From Brachycybe producta (taxonomy: Eukaryota; Arthropoda; Diplopoda; Playtdesmida; Andrognathidae), in contig JAUPFP010000111.1 of the NCBI GenBank assembly GCA_036925085.1, positions 124,001 to 188,000 of the forward strand: a stretch of 64,000 nucleotides of DNA, read 5' to 3'. The stretch's first letter is position 1; every line of letters starts with the position of its first letter. Below the pieces are notes generated by a model. It had not been told where the DNA came from, did no database searches, and saw only the letters and a list, made by a program, of their open reading frames with translations. Position numbers and translations under genes: made by a program. Positions 47,580 to 58,495 of the stretch are shown here, piece after piece.

Positions 47580-48065
47580 GTCTTTCTGAATAACCGGCTT
47601 GGTCTGTGGCAGGACCAGCCGGGAATGGAGGGGTACCAATACCACGGATACTATCGTCTGGGGGAGCCACTCCCAGTTCCGTGGACGCCGTCGTTGCCGT
47701 CATTTGCCATGCGTTATGTGCTGGCATTTGGCAGTACAGACTATCCGGTGTTGCTGGTCGTCAACCCGGTAAGGAGATGCTTCGCTGTTCTAGACGTGGT
47801 GGGGACAGGAGCTGGACTTGTTCGTATAGCCCAGCTCGCGGCCCCATACGTCCAGCGTCTCCTTGGCTGCGACTTGGAAGGAATGGTGGGAGAATATGTA
47901 ACCCACCCCCTACGAGGTAGCGTGACCGATCCCGCGGCCGCCCTCGTAGACCTTCTGACAAGTCGGACTCTTCGTCAGAGTCCGCAACTTGACACACTTG
48001 CCGTCGAAGAGTTTCGACAGCAGGAGGTGTTGAGACTCAGGGGGACTGATTTCGATGTCGGTCTC
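47580..48065 (+). other. Compact C-terminal domain of ORF3, unrecognised
   Basis: Unlike the rest of ORF3, this part has normal complexity: alternating hydrophobic strands (RYVLAFG, PVLLVVNP, CFAVLDVVG), two helices and no low-complexity runs, about 160 residues. The succession of strand, VVNP, Arg-rich turn, VLDxxG, helix is reminiscent of Ulp1/C48 cysteine protease folds. However, the expected catalytic His and Cys are not seen at matching places. I treat this as a fold hint only. Confidence 0.35.
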
Positions 48066-48226
48066 GGGTGGAGAAACACCCGGATGTGTTCATGGTGGAT
48101 ACGTCGGTGGATGTCGGAGTGGATGGTGGCTCCGATGAATCCACCACCGAAGAAATCAGTCTGAAACTGAGTGGAGTCATGGGCGCAATCCTTGCTGGCT
48201 CAGCCGACCTGATCCCGGGGCGGATC

Positions 48227-48243
48227 AGGGAAGTTGAGAGGAT
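48227..48243 (+). other. Weak polypurine tract before the 3' LTR
   Basis: AGGGAAGTTGAGAGGAT immediately upstream of TGTGACG is purine-rich but broken by TT and ends in T. Its position is that of the plus-strand primer. No better purine run lies within 60 bp. Confidence 0.45.
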
Positions 48244-48386
48244 TGTGACGACCCAGTTCTGCTCCTTTTGGTGCAGAACTAAAACCCATGTCGTCTGCTA
48301 GGCACTTGTCAAATTCATTGCCAAGCAGACGACAAAATGGCCAGCAAGGGTCCCTGTCCTCCCCCAGGTGGAGCAGCCTGGGGGTG

Positions 48387-48393
48387 TATATAA
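48387..48393 (+). promoter_or_regulatory. TATA box of the 3' LTR
   Basis: TATATAA, identical to the 5' LTR copy. It could drive transcription outward into the right satellite arm. Confidence 0.7.
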
Positions 48394-48664
48394 TGGCGGC
48401 GGCCATTGTATACTGGACAGTGGAAGTGAAACCCTTGATGTGTATGCATGTGTTGGATGCTTCATCTTAATCAACAGGTGGCCAAGATGGCCACCATTCA
48501 TCTTTTGTCTTTGTTTGGATAAAGAGGTTAATGACCTCCTCTCCTGGCTGAATGAGCCAGGAGATCCATCTCTAATTGCATCTATTTATTTGCCTCTCTG
48601 CTGGTTATTTAACCAGCAGATATTGTCTTCACTTATAGTGAGTGTTTTTGTTTATTCTTCATTG

Positions 48665-48670
48665 AATAAA
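48665..48670 (+). terminator. Polyadenylation signal in the 3' LTR
   Basis: AATAAA, the expected end signal for element transcripts. Two of the eight LTR differences lie within 10 bp downstream. Confidence 0.7.
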
Positions 48671-49079
48671 TCTTTTCATATTATTTTCACTCTCTACAAC
48701 CACTGTGTCCGTGTCTGTTATTATTTGCTTTAATAATTACTGGGTAAGTTACCGCGGGGAGGGTGGGGGTTCTCGGCTGGGGTTGCCGCCCACCACCGTC
48801 CTGTTTTCGGCATGTTCATCATCGTGTCGGCCGGTGCTTCGCGCGCGGTTTGTCCACGGTAGGATTCATCGGGAATCTACCGTGGATTCCACGTCTTGTT
48901 CGGCGGTCTTCGTCCGTCGACTTGCGGCGTGGAGGATCCTCCGATCGGCGCTACCCGTGGCACGGACGGGTGCAAGAGGAGGGCTGGCCAGCGCTTCGAC
49001 CCGTCCCAAGGAGGGTCAGCGACGGTAAGTTGGTTCGAATTTGCCGTAGGTATTGTAGCGACCAAGTCGGGTCGTTACA

Positions 49080-49083
49080 AAGT
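49080..49083. repeat. Target-site duplication, right copy (AAGT)
   Basis: AAGT directly after the terminal CA of the 3' LTR, matching 35968-35971. A 4-bp duplication fits Ty3/Gypsy integrases, which usually give 4-6 bp. Confidence 0.8.
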
Positions 49084-52000
49084 TGAATTTGAAGTTGAAT
49101 TTGAAGTTGAATTTGAAGTTGAATTTGAAGTTGAATTTGAAGTTGAAGTTGAAGTTAAATTTGAAGTTGAATTTTAAATTGAATTTGAAGTCGAATTTGA
49201 AGTCGAATTTGAAGTCGAATTTGAAGTCGAATTTGAAGTCGAATTTGAAGTCGAATTTGAAGTCGAATTTGATGTTGAATTTGAAGTTGAATTTGAAGTT
49301 GAATTTGAAGTTGAATTTGAAGTCGAATTTGAAGTTGAATTTGTAGTTGAATTTGAAGTTGAATTTGAAGTTGAATTTGAAGTTGAATTTGAAGTTGAAT
49401 TTGAAGTTGAATTTGAAGTTGAACTTGAAGTTGAACTTGAAGTTGAATTTGAAGTTGAATTTGAAGTTGAATTTGAAGTGGAATTTGAAGTTGAGTTTGA
49501 TGTTGAGTTTGAAGTTGATTTTGAAGTTGAATTTGAAGTTGAACTTGAAGTTCAATTTGAAGTTGAATTTGAAGTTCAATTTAAAGTTCAATTTGAAGTT
49601 CAATTTGAAGTTGAATTTGAAGTAGAATTTGAAGTTGAATTTGAAGTTGAATTTGAAGTTGAATTTGAAGTTGAATTTGAAGTTGAATTTGAAGTTGAAT
49701 TTGAAGTTGAATTTGAAGTTGAAGTTGAATTTGAATTTGAAGTTAAAGTTGAAGTTAATTTTGAAATTAAAGTTGAAGTTGAAGTTGAAGTTAAAGTTGA
49801 AATTAAAGTATAAGTTGAAGTTGAAGTTAAAGTTGAAATTAAAGTATAAGTTGAAGTGAAATATGAAGTTGAAATTGAAGTTGAATTTGAAGTTGAATTA
49901 GAAGTTGAATTTGAAGTTGAATTTGAAGTTGAAGTTGAATTTGAATTTGAAGTTAAAGTTGAAGTTAATTTTGAAATTAAAATTGAAGTTGAAGTTGAAG
50001 TTAAAGTTGAAATTAAAGTATAAGTTGAAGTTGAAGTTAAAGTTGAAATTAAAGTATAAGTTGAAGTGAAATATGAAGTTGAAATTGAAGTTGAATTTGA
50101 AGTTGAATTTGAAGTTGAATTTGAAGTTGAATTTGAAGTTGAATTTGAAGTTGAATTTGAAGTTGAATTTGAAGTTGAATTTGAAGTAGATTTTGAAGTT
50201 GAAGTTAAAGTTGAAGCTCCTTTTGAAATTGAAGTTGAAGTTAAAGTTAAAGTTAAAGTTGAAGTGGAATTTGAATTTGAAGTTCAATTTGATGTTGAAT
50301 TTGAAGTTGAATTTGAAGTTTAGTTTGATGTTGAATTTGAAGTTGATTTTGAAGTTGAATTTGAAGTTGAATTTGAAGTTGAATTTGAAGTTGAACTTGA
50401 AGTTGAATTTGAAGTTCAATTTGAAGTTCAATTTAAAGTTCAATTTGAAGTTCAATTTGAAGTCAAATTTGAAGTCGAAATTGAAGTCGAATTTGAATTC
50501 GAATTTGAAGTCGAATTTGAAGTCGAATTTGAAGTCGAATTTGAAGTCGAATTTGAAGTTGAATTTGAAGTTGAATTTGAAGTTGAATTTGAAGTTGAAT
50601 TTGAAGTTGAATTTGAAGTTGAATTTGAAGTTGAAGTTGAAGTTAAATTTGAATTTAAATTTGAAGTTGAATTTGAAATTGAATTTGAAGTAAAATTTGA
50701 AGTCGAATTTGAAGTCGAATTTGAAGTTGAATTTGAAGTTGAATTTGAAGTTGAATTTGAAGTTGAATTTGAAGTTGAATTTGAAGTTGAATTTGAAGTT
50801 GAATTTGAAGTTGAATTTGAAGTTGAATTTGAAGTTGAATTTGAAGTTGAATTTGAAGTTGAAGTTAAAGTTGAAGTTAATTTTAAAATTAAAGTTAAAG
50901 TTGAAGTTGAAGTTAAAGTTGAAATTAAAGTATAAGTTGAAGTGAAATATAAAGTTGAAATTGAAGTTAAAGTTCAAACTGAAGTTGAATTTGAAGTTGA
51001 ATTTGAAGATGAATTTGAAGTTGAATTTGAAGTTGAGTTTGAAGTTAAATTTGAAGTTGAAGTTGAAGTTGAATTTGAAGTTGAATTTGAAGTTAAATTT
51101 GAAGTTGAATTTGAAGTTGAAGTTGAAGTTAAATTTGAAGTTGAATTTGAAATTGAATTTGAAGTAAAATTTGAAGTCGAATTTGAAGTCGAATTTGAAG
51201 TTGAATTTGAAGTTGAATTTGAAGTTGAATTTGAAGTTGAATTTGAAGTTGAATTTGAAGTTGAATTTGAAGTTGAATTTGAAGTTGAATTTGAAGTTGA
51301 ATTTGAAGTTGAATTTGAAGTCGAATTTGAAGTCGAATTTGAAGTTGAATTTGAAGTTGAATTTGAAGTTGAATTTGATGTTGAATTTGAAGTCGAATTT
51401 GAAGTCGAATTTGAAGTTGAATTTGAAGTTGAATTTGAAGTTGAATTTGAAGTTGAATTTGAAGTTGAATTTGAAGTTGAATTTGAAGTTGAATTTGAAG
51501 TTGAATTTGAAGTTGAATTTGAAGTTGAATTTGAAGTTGAATTTGAAGTTGAATTTGAAGTTGAATTTGAAGTTGAATTTGAAGTTGAATTTGAAGTTGA
51601 ATTTGAAGTTGAATTTGAAGTTGAATTTGAAGTTGAATTTGAAGTTGAATTTGAAGTTGAATTTGAAGTTGAATTTGAAGTTGAATTTGAAGTTGAATTT
51701 GAAGTTGAATTTGAAGTTGAATTTGAAGTTGAATTTGAAGTTGAATTTGAAGTTGAATTTGAAATTGAATTTGAAGTTGAATTTGAAGTTGAAGTTGAAG
51801 TAGAATTTGAAGTTGAAGTTGAAGTTGAAGTTGAAGTTGAATTTGAAGTAGATTTTGAAGAAAAATTTGAAGTTGTATTTGAAGTTGAAGTTAAAATTAA
51901 AGCTCCTTTTGAAATTGAAGTTGAAGTTGAAGTTAAAGTTGAAAATAAAGTTAAAGTTAAAGTTGAAGTGGAATTTGAATTTGAAGTTGAATTTGAAGTT

Positions 52001-53882
52001 GAATTTGAAGTTGAATTTGAAGTTGAATTTGAAGTTGAATTTGAAGTTGAATTTGAAGTTGAATTTGAAGTTGAATTTGAAGTTGAATTTGAAGTTGAAT
52101 TTGAAGTTGAATTTGAAGTTGAATTTGAAGTTGAAGTTGAAGTTGAAGTTGAAGTTGAATTTGAAGTAGATTTTGAAGTTGAATTTGAAGTTGTATTTGA
52201 AGTTGAAGTTAAAGTTAAAGATGAAAATAAAGTTAAAGTTAAAGTTGAAGTGAAATTTGAATTTGAAGTTGAATTTGAAGTTGAATTTGAAGTTGAATTT
52301 GAAGTTGAATTTGAAGTTGAATTTGAAGTTGAACTTGAAGTTGAATTTGAAGTTGAATTTGAAGTTCAATTTAAAGTTCAATTTGAAGTTCAATTTGAAG
52401 TTGAATTTGAAGTAGAATTTGAAGTTGAATTTGAAGTTGAATTTGAAGTTGAATTTGAAGTTGAATTTGGAATTGAATTTGAAGTCAAATTTGAAGTCGA
52501 ATTTGAAGTCGAATTTGAAGTCGAATTTGAAGTCTAATTTGAAGTCGAATTTGAAGTTGAATTTGAAGTTGAATTAGAAGTTGAATTTGAAGTCGAATTT
52601 GAAGTCGAATTTGAAGTTGAATTTGAAGTTGAATTTGAAGTTGAATTTGAAGTTGAATTTGAAGTTGAATTTGAAGTTGAATTTGAAGTTGAATTTGAAG
52701 TTAAATTTGAAGTTGAATTTGAAGTTGAATTTGAAGTTGACTTTGAAGTTGAACTTGAAGTTGAATTTGAAGTTGAAGTTGAATTTGAAGTTGAATTTGA
52801 AGTTGAATTTGAAGTAGATTTTGAAGTTGAATTTGAAGTCAAATTTGAAGTCGAATTTGAAGTCGAATTTGAAGTCGAATTTGAAGTCGAATTTGAAGTC
52901 GAATTTGAAGTCGAATTTGAAGTTGAATTTGAAGTTGAATTTGAAGTTGAATTTGAAGTCGAATTTGAAGTTGAATTTGAAGTTGAATTTGAAGTTGAAT
53001 TTGAAGTTGAATTTGAAGTTGAATTTGAAGTTGAATTTGAAGTTGAATTTGAAGTTGAATTTGAAGTTAAATTTGAAGTTGAATTTGAAGTTGAATTTGA
53101 AGTTGAATTTGAAGTTGAACTTGAAGTTGAATTTGAAGTTGAATTTGAAGTTGAATTTGAAGTAGATTTTGAAGTTGAATTTGAAGTTGTATTTGAAGTT
53201 GAAGTTGAAGTTAAAGTTAAAGTTGAAAATAAAGTTAAAGTTAAAGTTGAAGTGGAATTTGAATTTGAAGTTGAATTTGATGTTGAATTTGAAGTTGAAT
53301 TTGAAGTTCAATTTGAAGTTCAATTTAAAGTTCAATTTGAAGTTCAATTTGAAGTCAAATTTGAAGTCGAAATTGAAGTCGAAATTGAAGTCGAATTTGA
53401 AGTCGAATTTGAAGTCGAATTTGAAGTCGAAATTGAAGTAGATTTTGAAGTTGAATTTGAAGTTGTATTTGAAGTTGAAGTTAAAGTTAAAGATGAAAAT
53501 AAAGTTAAAGTTAAAGTTGAAGTGGAATTTGAATTTGAAGTTGAATTTGAAGTTGAATTTGAAGTTGAATTTGAAGTTGAATTTGAAGTTGAATTTGAAG
53601 TTGAACTTGAAGTTGAATTTGAAGTTGAATTTGAAGTTGAATTTGAAGTTGAATTTGAAGTTGAATTTGAAGTTGAATTTGAAGTTGAATTTGAAGTTGA
53701 ATTTGAAGTTGAATTTGAAGTTGAATTTGAAGTTGAATTTGAAGTTGAATTTGAAGTTGAATTTGAAGTTGAATTTGAAGTTGAATTTGAAGTTGAATTT
53801 GAAGTTGAATTTGAAGTTGAATTTGAACTTGAATTTGAAGTTGAAGTTGAAGTTGAAGTTGAAGTTGAATTTGAAGTAGATT

Positions 53883-56800
53883 TTGAAGTTGAATTTGAAG
53901 TTGTATTTGAAGTTGAAGTTAAAGTTAAAGATGAAAATAAAGTTAAAGTTAAAGTTGAAGTGGAATTTGAATTTGAAGTTGAATTTGAAGTTGAATTTGA
54001 AGTTGAATTTGAAGTTGAATTTGAAGTTGAATTTGAAGTTGAACTTGAAGTTGAATTTGAAGTTGAATTTGAAGTTGATTTTGAAGTTGAATTTGAAGTT
54101 GAATTTGAAGTTGAATTTGAAGTTGAACTTGAAGTTGAATTTGAAGTTCAATTTGAAGTTCAATTTAAAGTTCAATTTGAAGTTTAATTTGAAGTCAAAT
54201 TTGAAGTCGAAATTGAAGTCGAATTTGAATTCGAATTTGAAGTCGAATTTGAAGTCGAATTTGAAGTCGAATTTGAAGTCGAATTTGAAGTTGAATTTGA
54301 AGTTGAATTTGAAGTTGAATTTGAAGTTGAATTTGAAGTTGAATTTGAAGTTGAATTTGAAGTTGAATTTGATGTTAAATTTGAAGTTGAATTTGAAGTT
54401 GAATTTGAAGTTGAATTTGAAGTTGAAGTTGAATTTGAAGTTGAATTTGAAGTTGAATTTGAAGTTGAAGTTAAAGTTGAAGTTAATTTTGAAATTAAAG
54501 TTAAAGTTGAAGTTGAAGTTAAAGTTGAAATTAAAGTATAAGTTGAAGTGAAATATGAAGTTGAAATTGAAGTTAAAGTTCAAACTGAAGTTGAATTTGA
54601 AGTTGAATTTGAAGATGAATTTGAAGTTGAATTTGAAGTTGAGTTTGAAGTTAAATTTGAAGTTGAAGTTGAAGTTGAATTTGAAGTTAAATTTGAAGTT
54701 GAATTTGAAGTTGAATTTGAAGTTGAAGTTGAAGTTAAATTTGAAGTTGAATTTGAAGTCGAATTTGAAGTTGAATTTGAAGTTGAATTTGAAGTTGAAT
54801 TTGAAGTTGAATTTGAAGTTGAATTTGAAGTTGAATTTGAAGTTGAACTTGAAGTTGAATTTGAAGTTGAATTTGAAGTTGAATTTGAAGTTGAATTTGA
54901 AGTTGAGTTTGATGTTGAGTTTGAAGTTGATTTTGAAGTTGAATTTGAAGTTGAACTTGAAGTTGAATTTGAAGTTCAATTTAAAGTTCAATTTGAAGTT
55001 CAATTTGAAGTTGAATTTGAAGTAGAATTTGAAGTTGAATTTGAAGTTGAATTTGAAGTTGAATTTGAAGTTGAATTTGAAGTTGAATTTGGAATTGGAT
55101 TTGAAGTCAAATTTGAAGTCGAATTTGAAGTCGAATTTGAAGTCGAATTTGAAGTTGAATTTGAAGTTGAGTTTGATGTTGAGTTTGAAGTTGATTTTGA
55201 AGTTGAATTTGAAGTTGAATTTGAAGTTGAAGTTGAATTTGAAGTTGAATTTGAAGTTGAAGTTAAAGTTGAAGTTAATTTGGAAATTAAAGTTGAAGTT
55301 GAAGTTGAAGTTAAAGTTGAAAATAAAGTATAAGTTGAAGTGAAATACGAAGTTGAAATTGAAGTTAAAGTTCAAACTGAAGTTGAATTTGAAGTTGAAT
55401 TTGAAGTTGAATTTGAAGTTGAATTTGAAGTTGAATTTGAAGTTGAATTTGAAGTTGAATTTGAAGTTGAATTTGAAGTTGAATTTGAAGTTGAATTTGA
55501 AGTTGAATTTGAAGTTGAATTTGAAGTTGAATTTGAAGTTGAATTTGAAGTTGAATTTGAAGTTGAATTTGAAGTTGAATTTGAAGTTGAATTTGAAGTT
55601 GAATTTGAAGTTGAATTTGAAGTTGAATTTGAAGTAGATTTTGAAGTTGAATTTGAAGTTGTATTTGAAGTTGAAGTTAAAGTTGAAGCTCCTTTTGAAA
55701 TTGAAGTTGAAGTTGAAGTTAAAGTTAAAGTTGAAAATAAAGTTAAAGTTAAAGTTGAAGTGGAATTTGAATTTGAAGTGGAATTTGAATTTGAAGTTGA
55801 ATTTGAAGTTGAATTTGAAGTTGAATTTGAAGTTTAGTTTGATGTTGAATTTGAAGTTGATTTTGAAGTTGAATTTGAAGTTGAATTTGAAGTTGAACTT
55901 GAAGTTGAATTTGAAGTTCAATTTGAAGTTCAATTTAAAGTTCAATTTGAAGTTCAATTTGAAGTCAAATTTGAAGTCGAAATTGAAGTCGAATTTGAAT
56001 TCGAATTTGAAGTTGAATTTGAAGTTGAATTTGAAGTTGAATTTGAAGTTGAATTTGAAGTTGAATTTGAAGTTGAATTTGAAGTTGAATTTGAAGTTGA
56101 ATTTGAAGTTGAATTTGAAGTTGAATTTGAAGTTGAATTTGAAGTTGAATTTGAAGTTGAATTTGAAGTTGAATTTGAAGTTGAATTTGAAGTTGAATTT
56201 GAAGTTGAATTTGAAGTTGAATTTGAAGTTGAATTTGAAGTTGAATTTGAAGTTGAATTTGAACTTGAATTTGAAGTTGAAGTTGAAGTTGAAGTTGAAT
56301 TTGAAGTAGATTTTGAAGTTGAATTTGAAGTTGTATTTGAAGTTGAAGTTAAAGTTAAAGATGAAAATAAAGTTAAAGTTAAAGTTGAAGTGGAATTTGA
56401 ATTTGAAGTTGAATTTGAAGTTGAATTTGAAGTTGAATTTGAAGTTGAATTTGAAGTTGAATTTGAAGTTGAACTTGAAGTTGAATTTGAAGTTGAATTT
56501 GAAGTTGATTTTGAAGTTGAATTTGAAGTTGAATTTGAAGTTGAATTTGAAGTTGAACTTGAAGTTGAATTTGAAGTTCAATTTGAAGTTCAATTTAAAG
56601 TTCAATTTGAAGTTTAATTTGAAGTCAAATTTGAAGTCGAAATTGAAGTCGAATTTGAATTCGAATTTGAAGTCGAATTTGAAGTCGAATTTGAAGTCGA
56701 ATTTGAAGTCGAATTTGAAGTTGAATTTGAAGTTGAATTTGAAGTTGAATTTGAAGTTGAATTTGAAGTTGAATTTGAAGTTGAATTTGAAGTTGAATTT

Positions 56801-58495
56801 GATGTTAAATTTGAAGTTGAATTTGAAGTTGAATTTGAAGTTGAATTTGAAGTTGAAGTTGAATTTGAAGTTGAATTTGAAGTTGAATTTGAAGTTGAAG
56901 TTAAAGTTGAAGTTAATTTTGAAATTAAAGTTAAAGTTGAAGTTGAAGTTAAAGTTGAAATTAAAGTATAAGTTGAAGTGAAATATGAAGTTGAAATTGA
57001 AGTTAAAGTTCAAACTGAAGTTGAATTTGAAGTTGAATTTGAAGATGAATTTGAAGTTGAATTTGAAGTTGAGTTTGAAGTTAAATTTGAAGTTGAAGTT
57101 GAAGTTGAATTTGAAGTTAAATTTGAAGTTGAATTTGAAGTTGAATTTGAAGTTGAAGTTGAAGTTAAATTTGAAGTTGAATTTGAAGTCGAATTTGAAG
57201 TTGAATTTGAAGTTGAATTTGAAGTTGAATTTGAAGTTGAATTTGAAGTTGAATTTGAAGTTGAATTTGAAGTTGAACTTGAAGTTGAATTTGAAGTTGA
57301 ATTTGAAGTTGAATTTGAAGTTGAATTTGAAGTTGAGTTTGATGTTGAGTTTGAAGTTGATTTTGAAGTTGAATTTGAAGTTGAACTTGAAGTTGAATTT
57401 GAAGTTCAATTTAAAGTTCAATTTGAAGTTCAATTTGAAGTTGAATTTGAAGTAGAATTTGATGTTGAATTTGAAGTTGAATTTGAAGTTGAATTTGAAG
57501 TTGAATTTGAAGTTGAATTTGGAATTGGATTTGAAGTCAAATTTGAAGTCGAATTTGAAGTCGAATTTGAAGTCGAATTTGAAGTTGAATTTGAAGTTGA
57601 GTTTGATGTTGAGTTTGAAGTTGATTTTGAAGTTGAATTTGAAGTTGAATTTGAAGTTGAAGTTGAATTTGAAGTTGAATTTGAAGTTGAAGTTAAAGTT
57701 GAAGTTAATTTGGAAATTAAAGTTGAAGTTGAAGTTGAAGTTAAAGTTGAAAATAAAGTATAAGTTGAAGTGAAATACGAAGTTGAAATTGAAGTTAAAG
57801 TTCAAACTGAAGTTGAATTTGAAGTTGAATTTGAAGTTGAATTTGAAGTTGAATTTGAAGTTGAATTTGAAGTTGAATTTGAAGTTGAATTTGAAGTTGA
57901 ATTTGAAGTTGAATTTGAAGTTGAATTTGAAGTTGAATTTGAAGTTGAATTTGAAGTTGAATTTGAAGTTGAATTTGAAGTTGAATTTGAAGTTGAATTT
58001 GAAGTTGAATTTGAAGTTGAATTTGAAGTTGAATTTGAAGTTGAATTTGAAGTTGAATTTGAAGTAGATTTTGAAGTTGAATTTGAAGTTGTATTTGAAG
58101 TTGAAGTTAAAGTTGAAGCTCCTTTTGAAATTGAAGTTGAAGTTGAAGTTAAAGTTAAAGTTGAAAATAAAGTTAAAGTTAAAGTTGAAGTGGAATTTGA
58201 ATTTGAAGTGGAATTTGAATTTGAAGTTGAATTTGAAGTTGAATTTGAAGTTGAATTTGAAGTTTAGTTTGATGTTGAATTTGAAGTTGATTTTGAAGTT
58301 GAATTTGAAGTTGAATTTGAAGTTGAACTTGAAGTTGAATTTGAAGTTCAATTTGAAGTTCAATTTAAAGTTCAATTTGAAGTTCAATTTGAAGTCAAAT
58401 TTGAAGTCGAAATTGAAGTCGAATTTGAATTCGAATTTGAAGTTGAATTTGAAGTTGAATTTGAAGTTGAATTTGAAGTTGAATTTGAAGTAGAT
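53883..58495 (+). repeat. Higher-order tandem duplication, unit 2,430 bp (two copies)
   Basis: Blocks beginning at 53883, 54548, 55340 and 55641 reappear at 56313, 56978, 57770 and 58071, each offset by exactly 2,430 bp with very few differences. One visible difference is GAAGTT to GATGTT near 57462. 2,430 is a multiple of 6, so the hexamer register is kept. A partial further copy of the first block occurs near 60003, offset 3,690 bp from 56313. Confidence 0.82.

Larger units (their letters stand above)
45224..48301 (+). pseudogene. ORF3: long basic, low-complexity protein of unknown function, frame broken twice
   Basis: A third ORF in the place where some Gypsy elements carry env, but with no signal peptide, membrane span, furin site or Cys-rich ectodomain. 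The first part (to TAG at 47378-47380) is rich in Ser, Gly, Lys, Pro and Ala. It has short Arg/Lys/Ala helices near 46072-46145 and 46485-46605 and a run of ten Lys at 47051-47080 that could be a nuclear localisation or nucleic-acid-binding tract. Convincing coding sequence then continues one frame over (+1) from about 47380 to 48065. It then returns to the first frame, running to TAG at 48299-48301 inside the 3' LTR. The first Met in frame is near 45520, so an upstream exon may provide the start. Function unknown. Confidence 0.6.
35972..49079 (+). mobile_element. Ty3/Gypsy-type LTR retrotransposon, 13.1 kb, structurally complete but with disrupted frames
   Basis: Two 836-bp direct LTRs (TG...CA ends) bound an internal region with a putative primer-binding site, gag with a CCHC knuckle, and pol in the order protease, RT, RNase H, integrase. 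That order is the Ty3/Gypsy arrangement, and the integrase lies downstream of RNase H, unlike Ty1/Copia. A third long ORF follows pol. The element is GC-rich against an AT-rich, C-poor satellite. It differs from a minimal Gypsy element (often 5-8 kb) in its size, two hairpin-rich spacers and ORF3. Three in-frame stops, two frame changes in ORF3 and substitutions at integrase key positions suggest this copy is not autonomous. No chromodomain is visible after the integrase C-terminal region. Confidence 0.96.
48244..49079 (+). repeat. 3' LTR (836 bp)
   Basis: Direct repeat of 35972-36807, every landmark offset by 12,272 bp (TATA at 48387, AATAAA at 48665). The differences visible by eye are two close substitutions just after AATAAA, one in the following AT-rich stretch, and five in the GC-rich distal half. 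All are substitutions with no indels. Confidence 0.96.

Noticed and set aside
45224-48240. Envelope gene (endogenous retrovirus)
   Set aside because: There is no signal peptide, membrane anchor, cleavage site or Cys-rich surface domain; the protein is basic and low-complexity.
49080-49900. A second or nested mobile element next to the 3' LTR
   Set aside because: The sequence after the LTR is the ordinary hexamer array in register. Local repeats near 49800-50060 are duplications of satellite cassettes.
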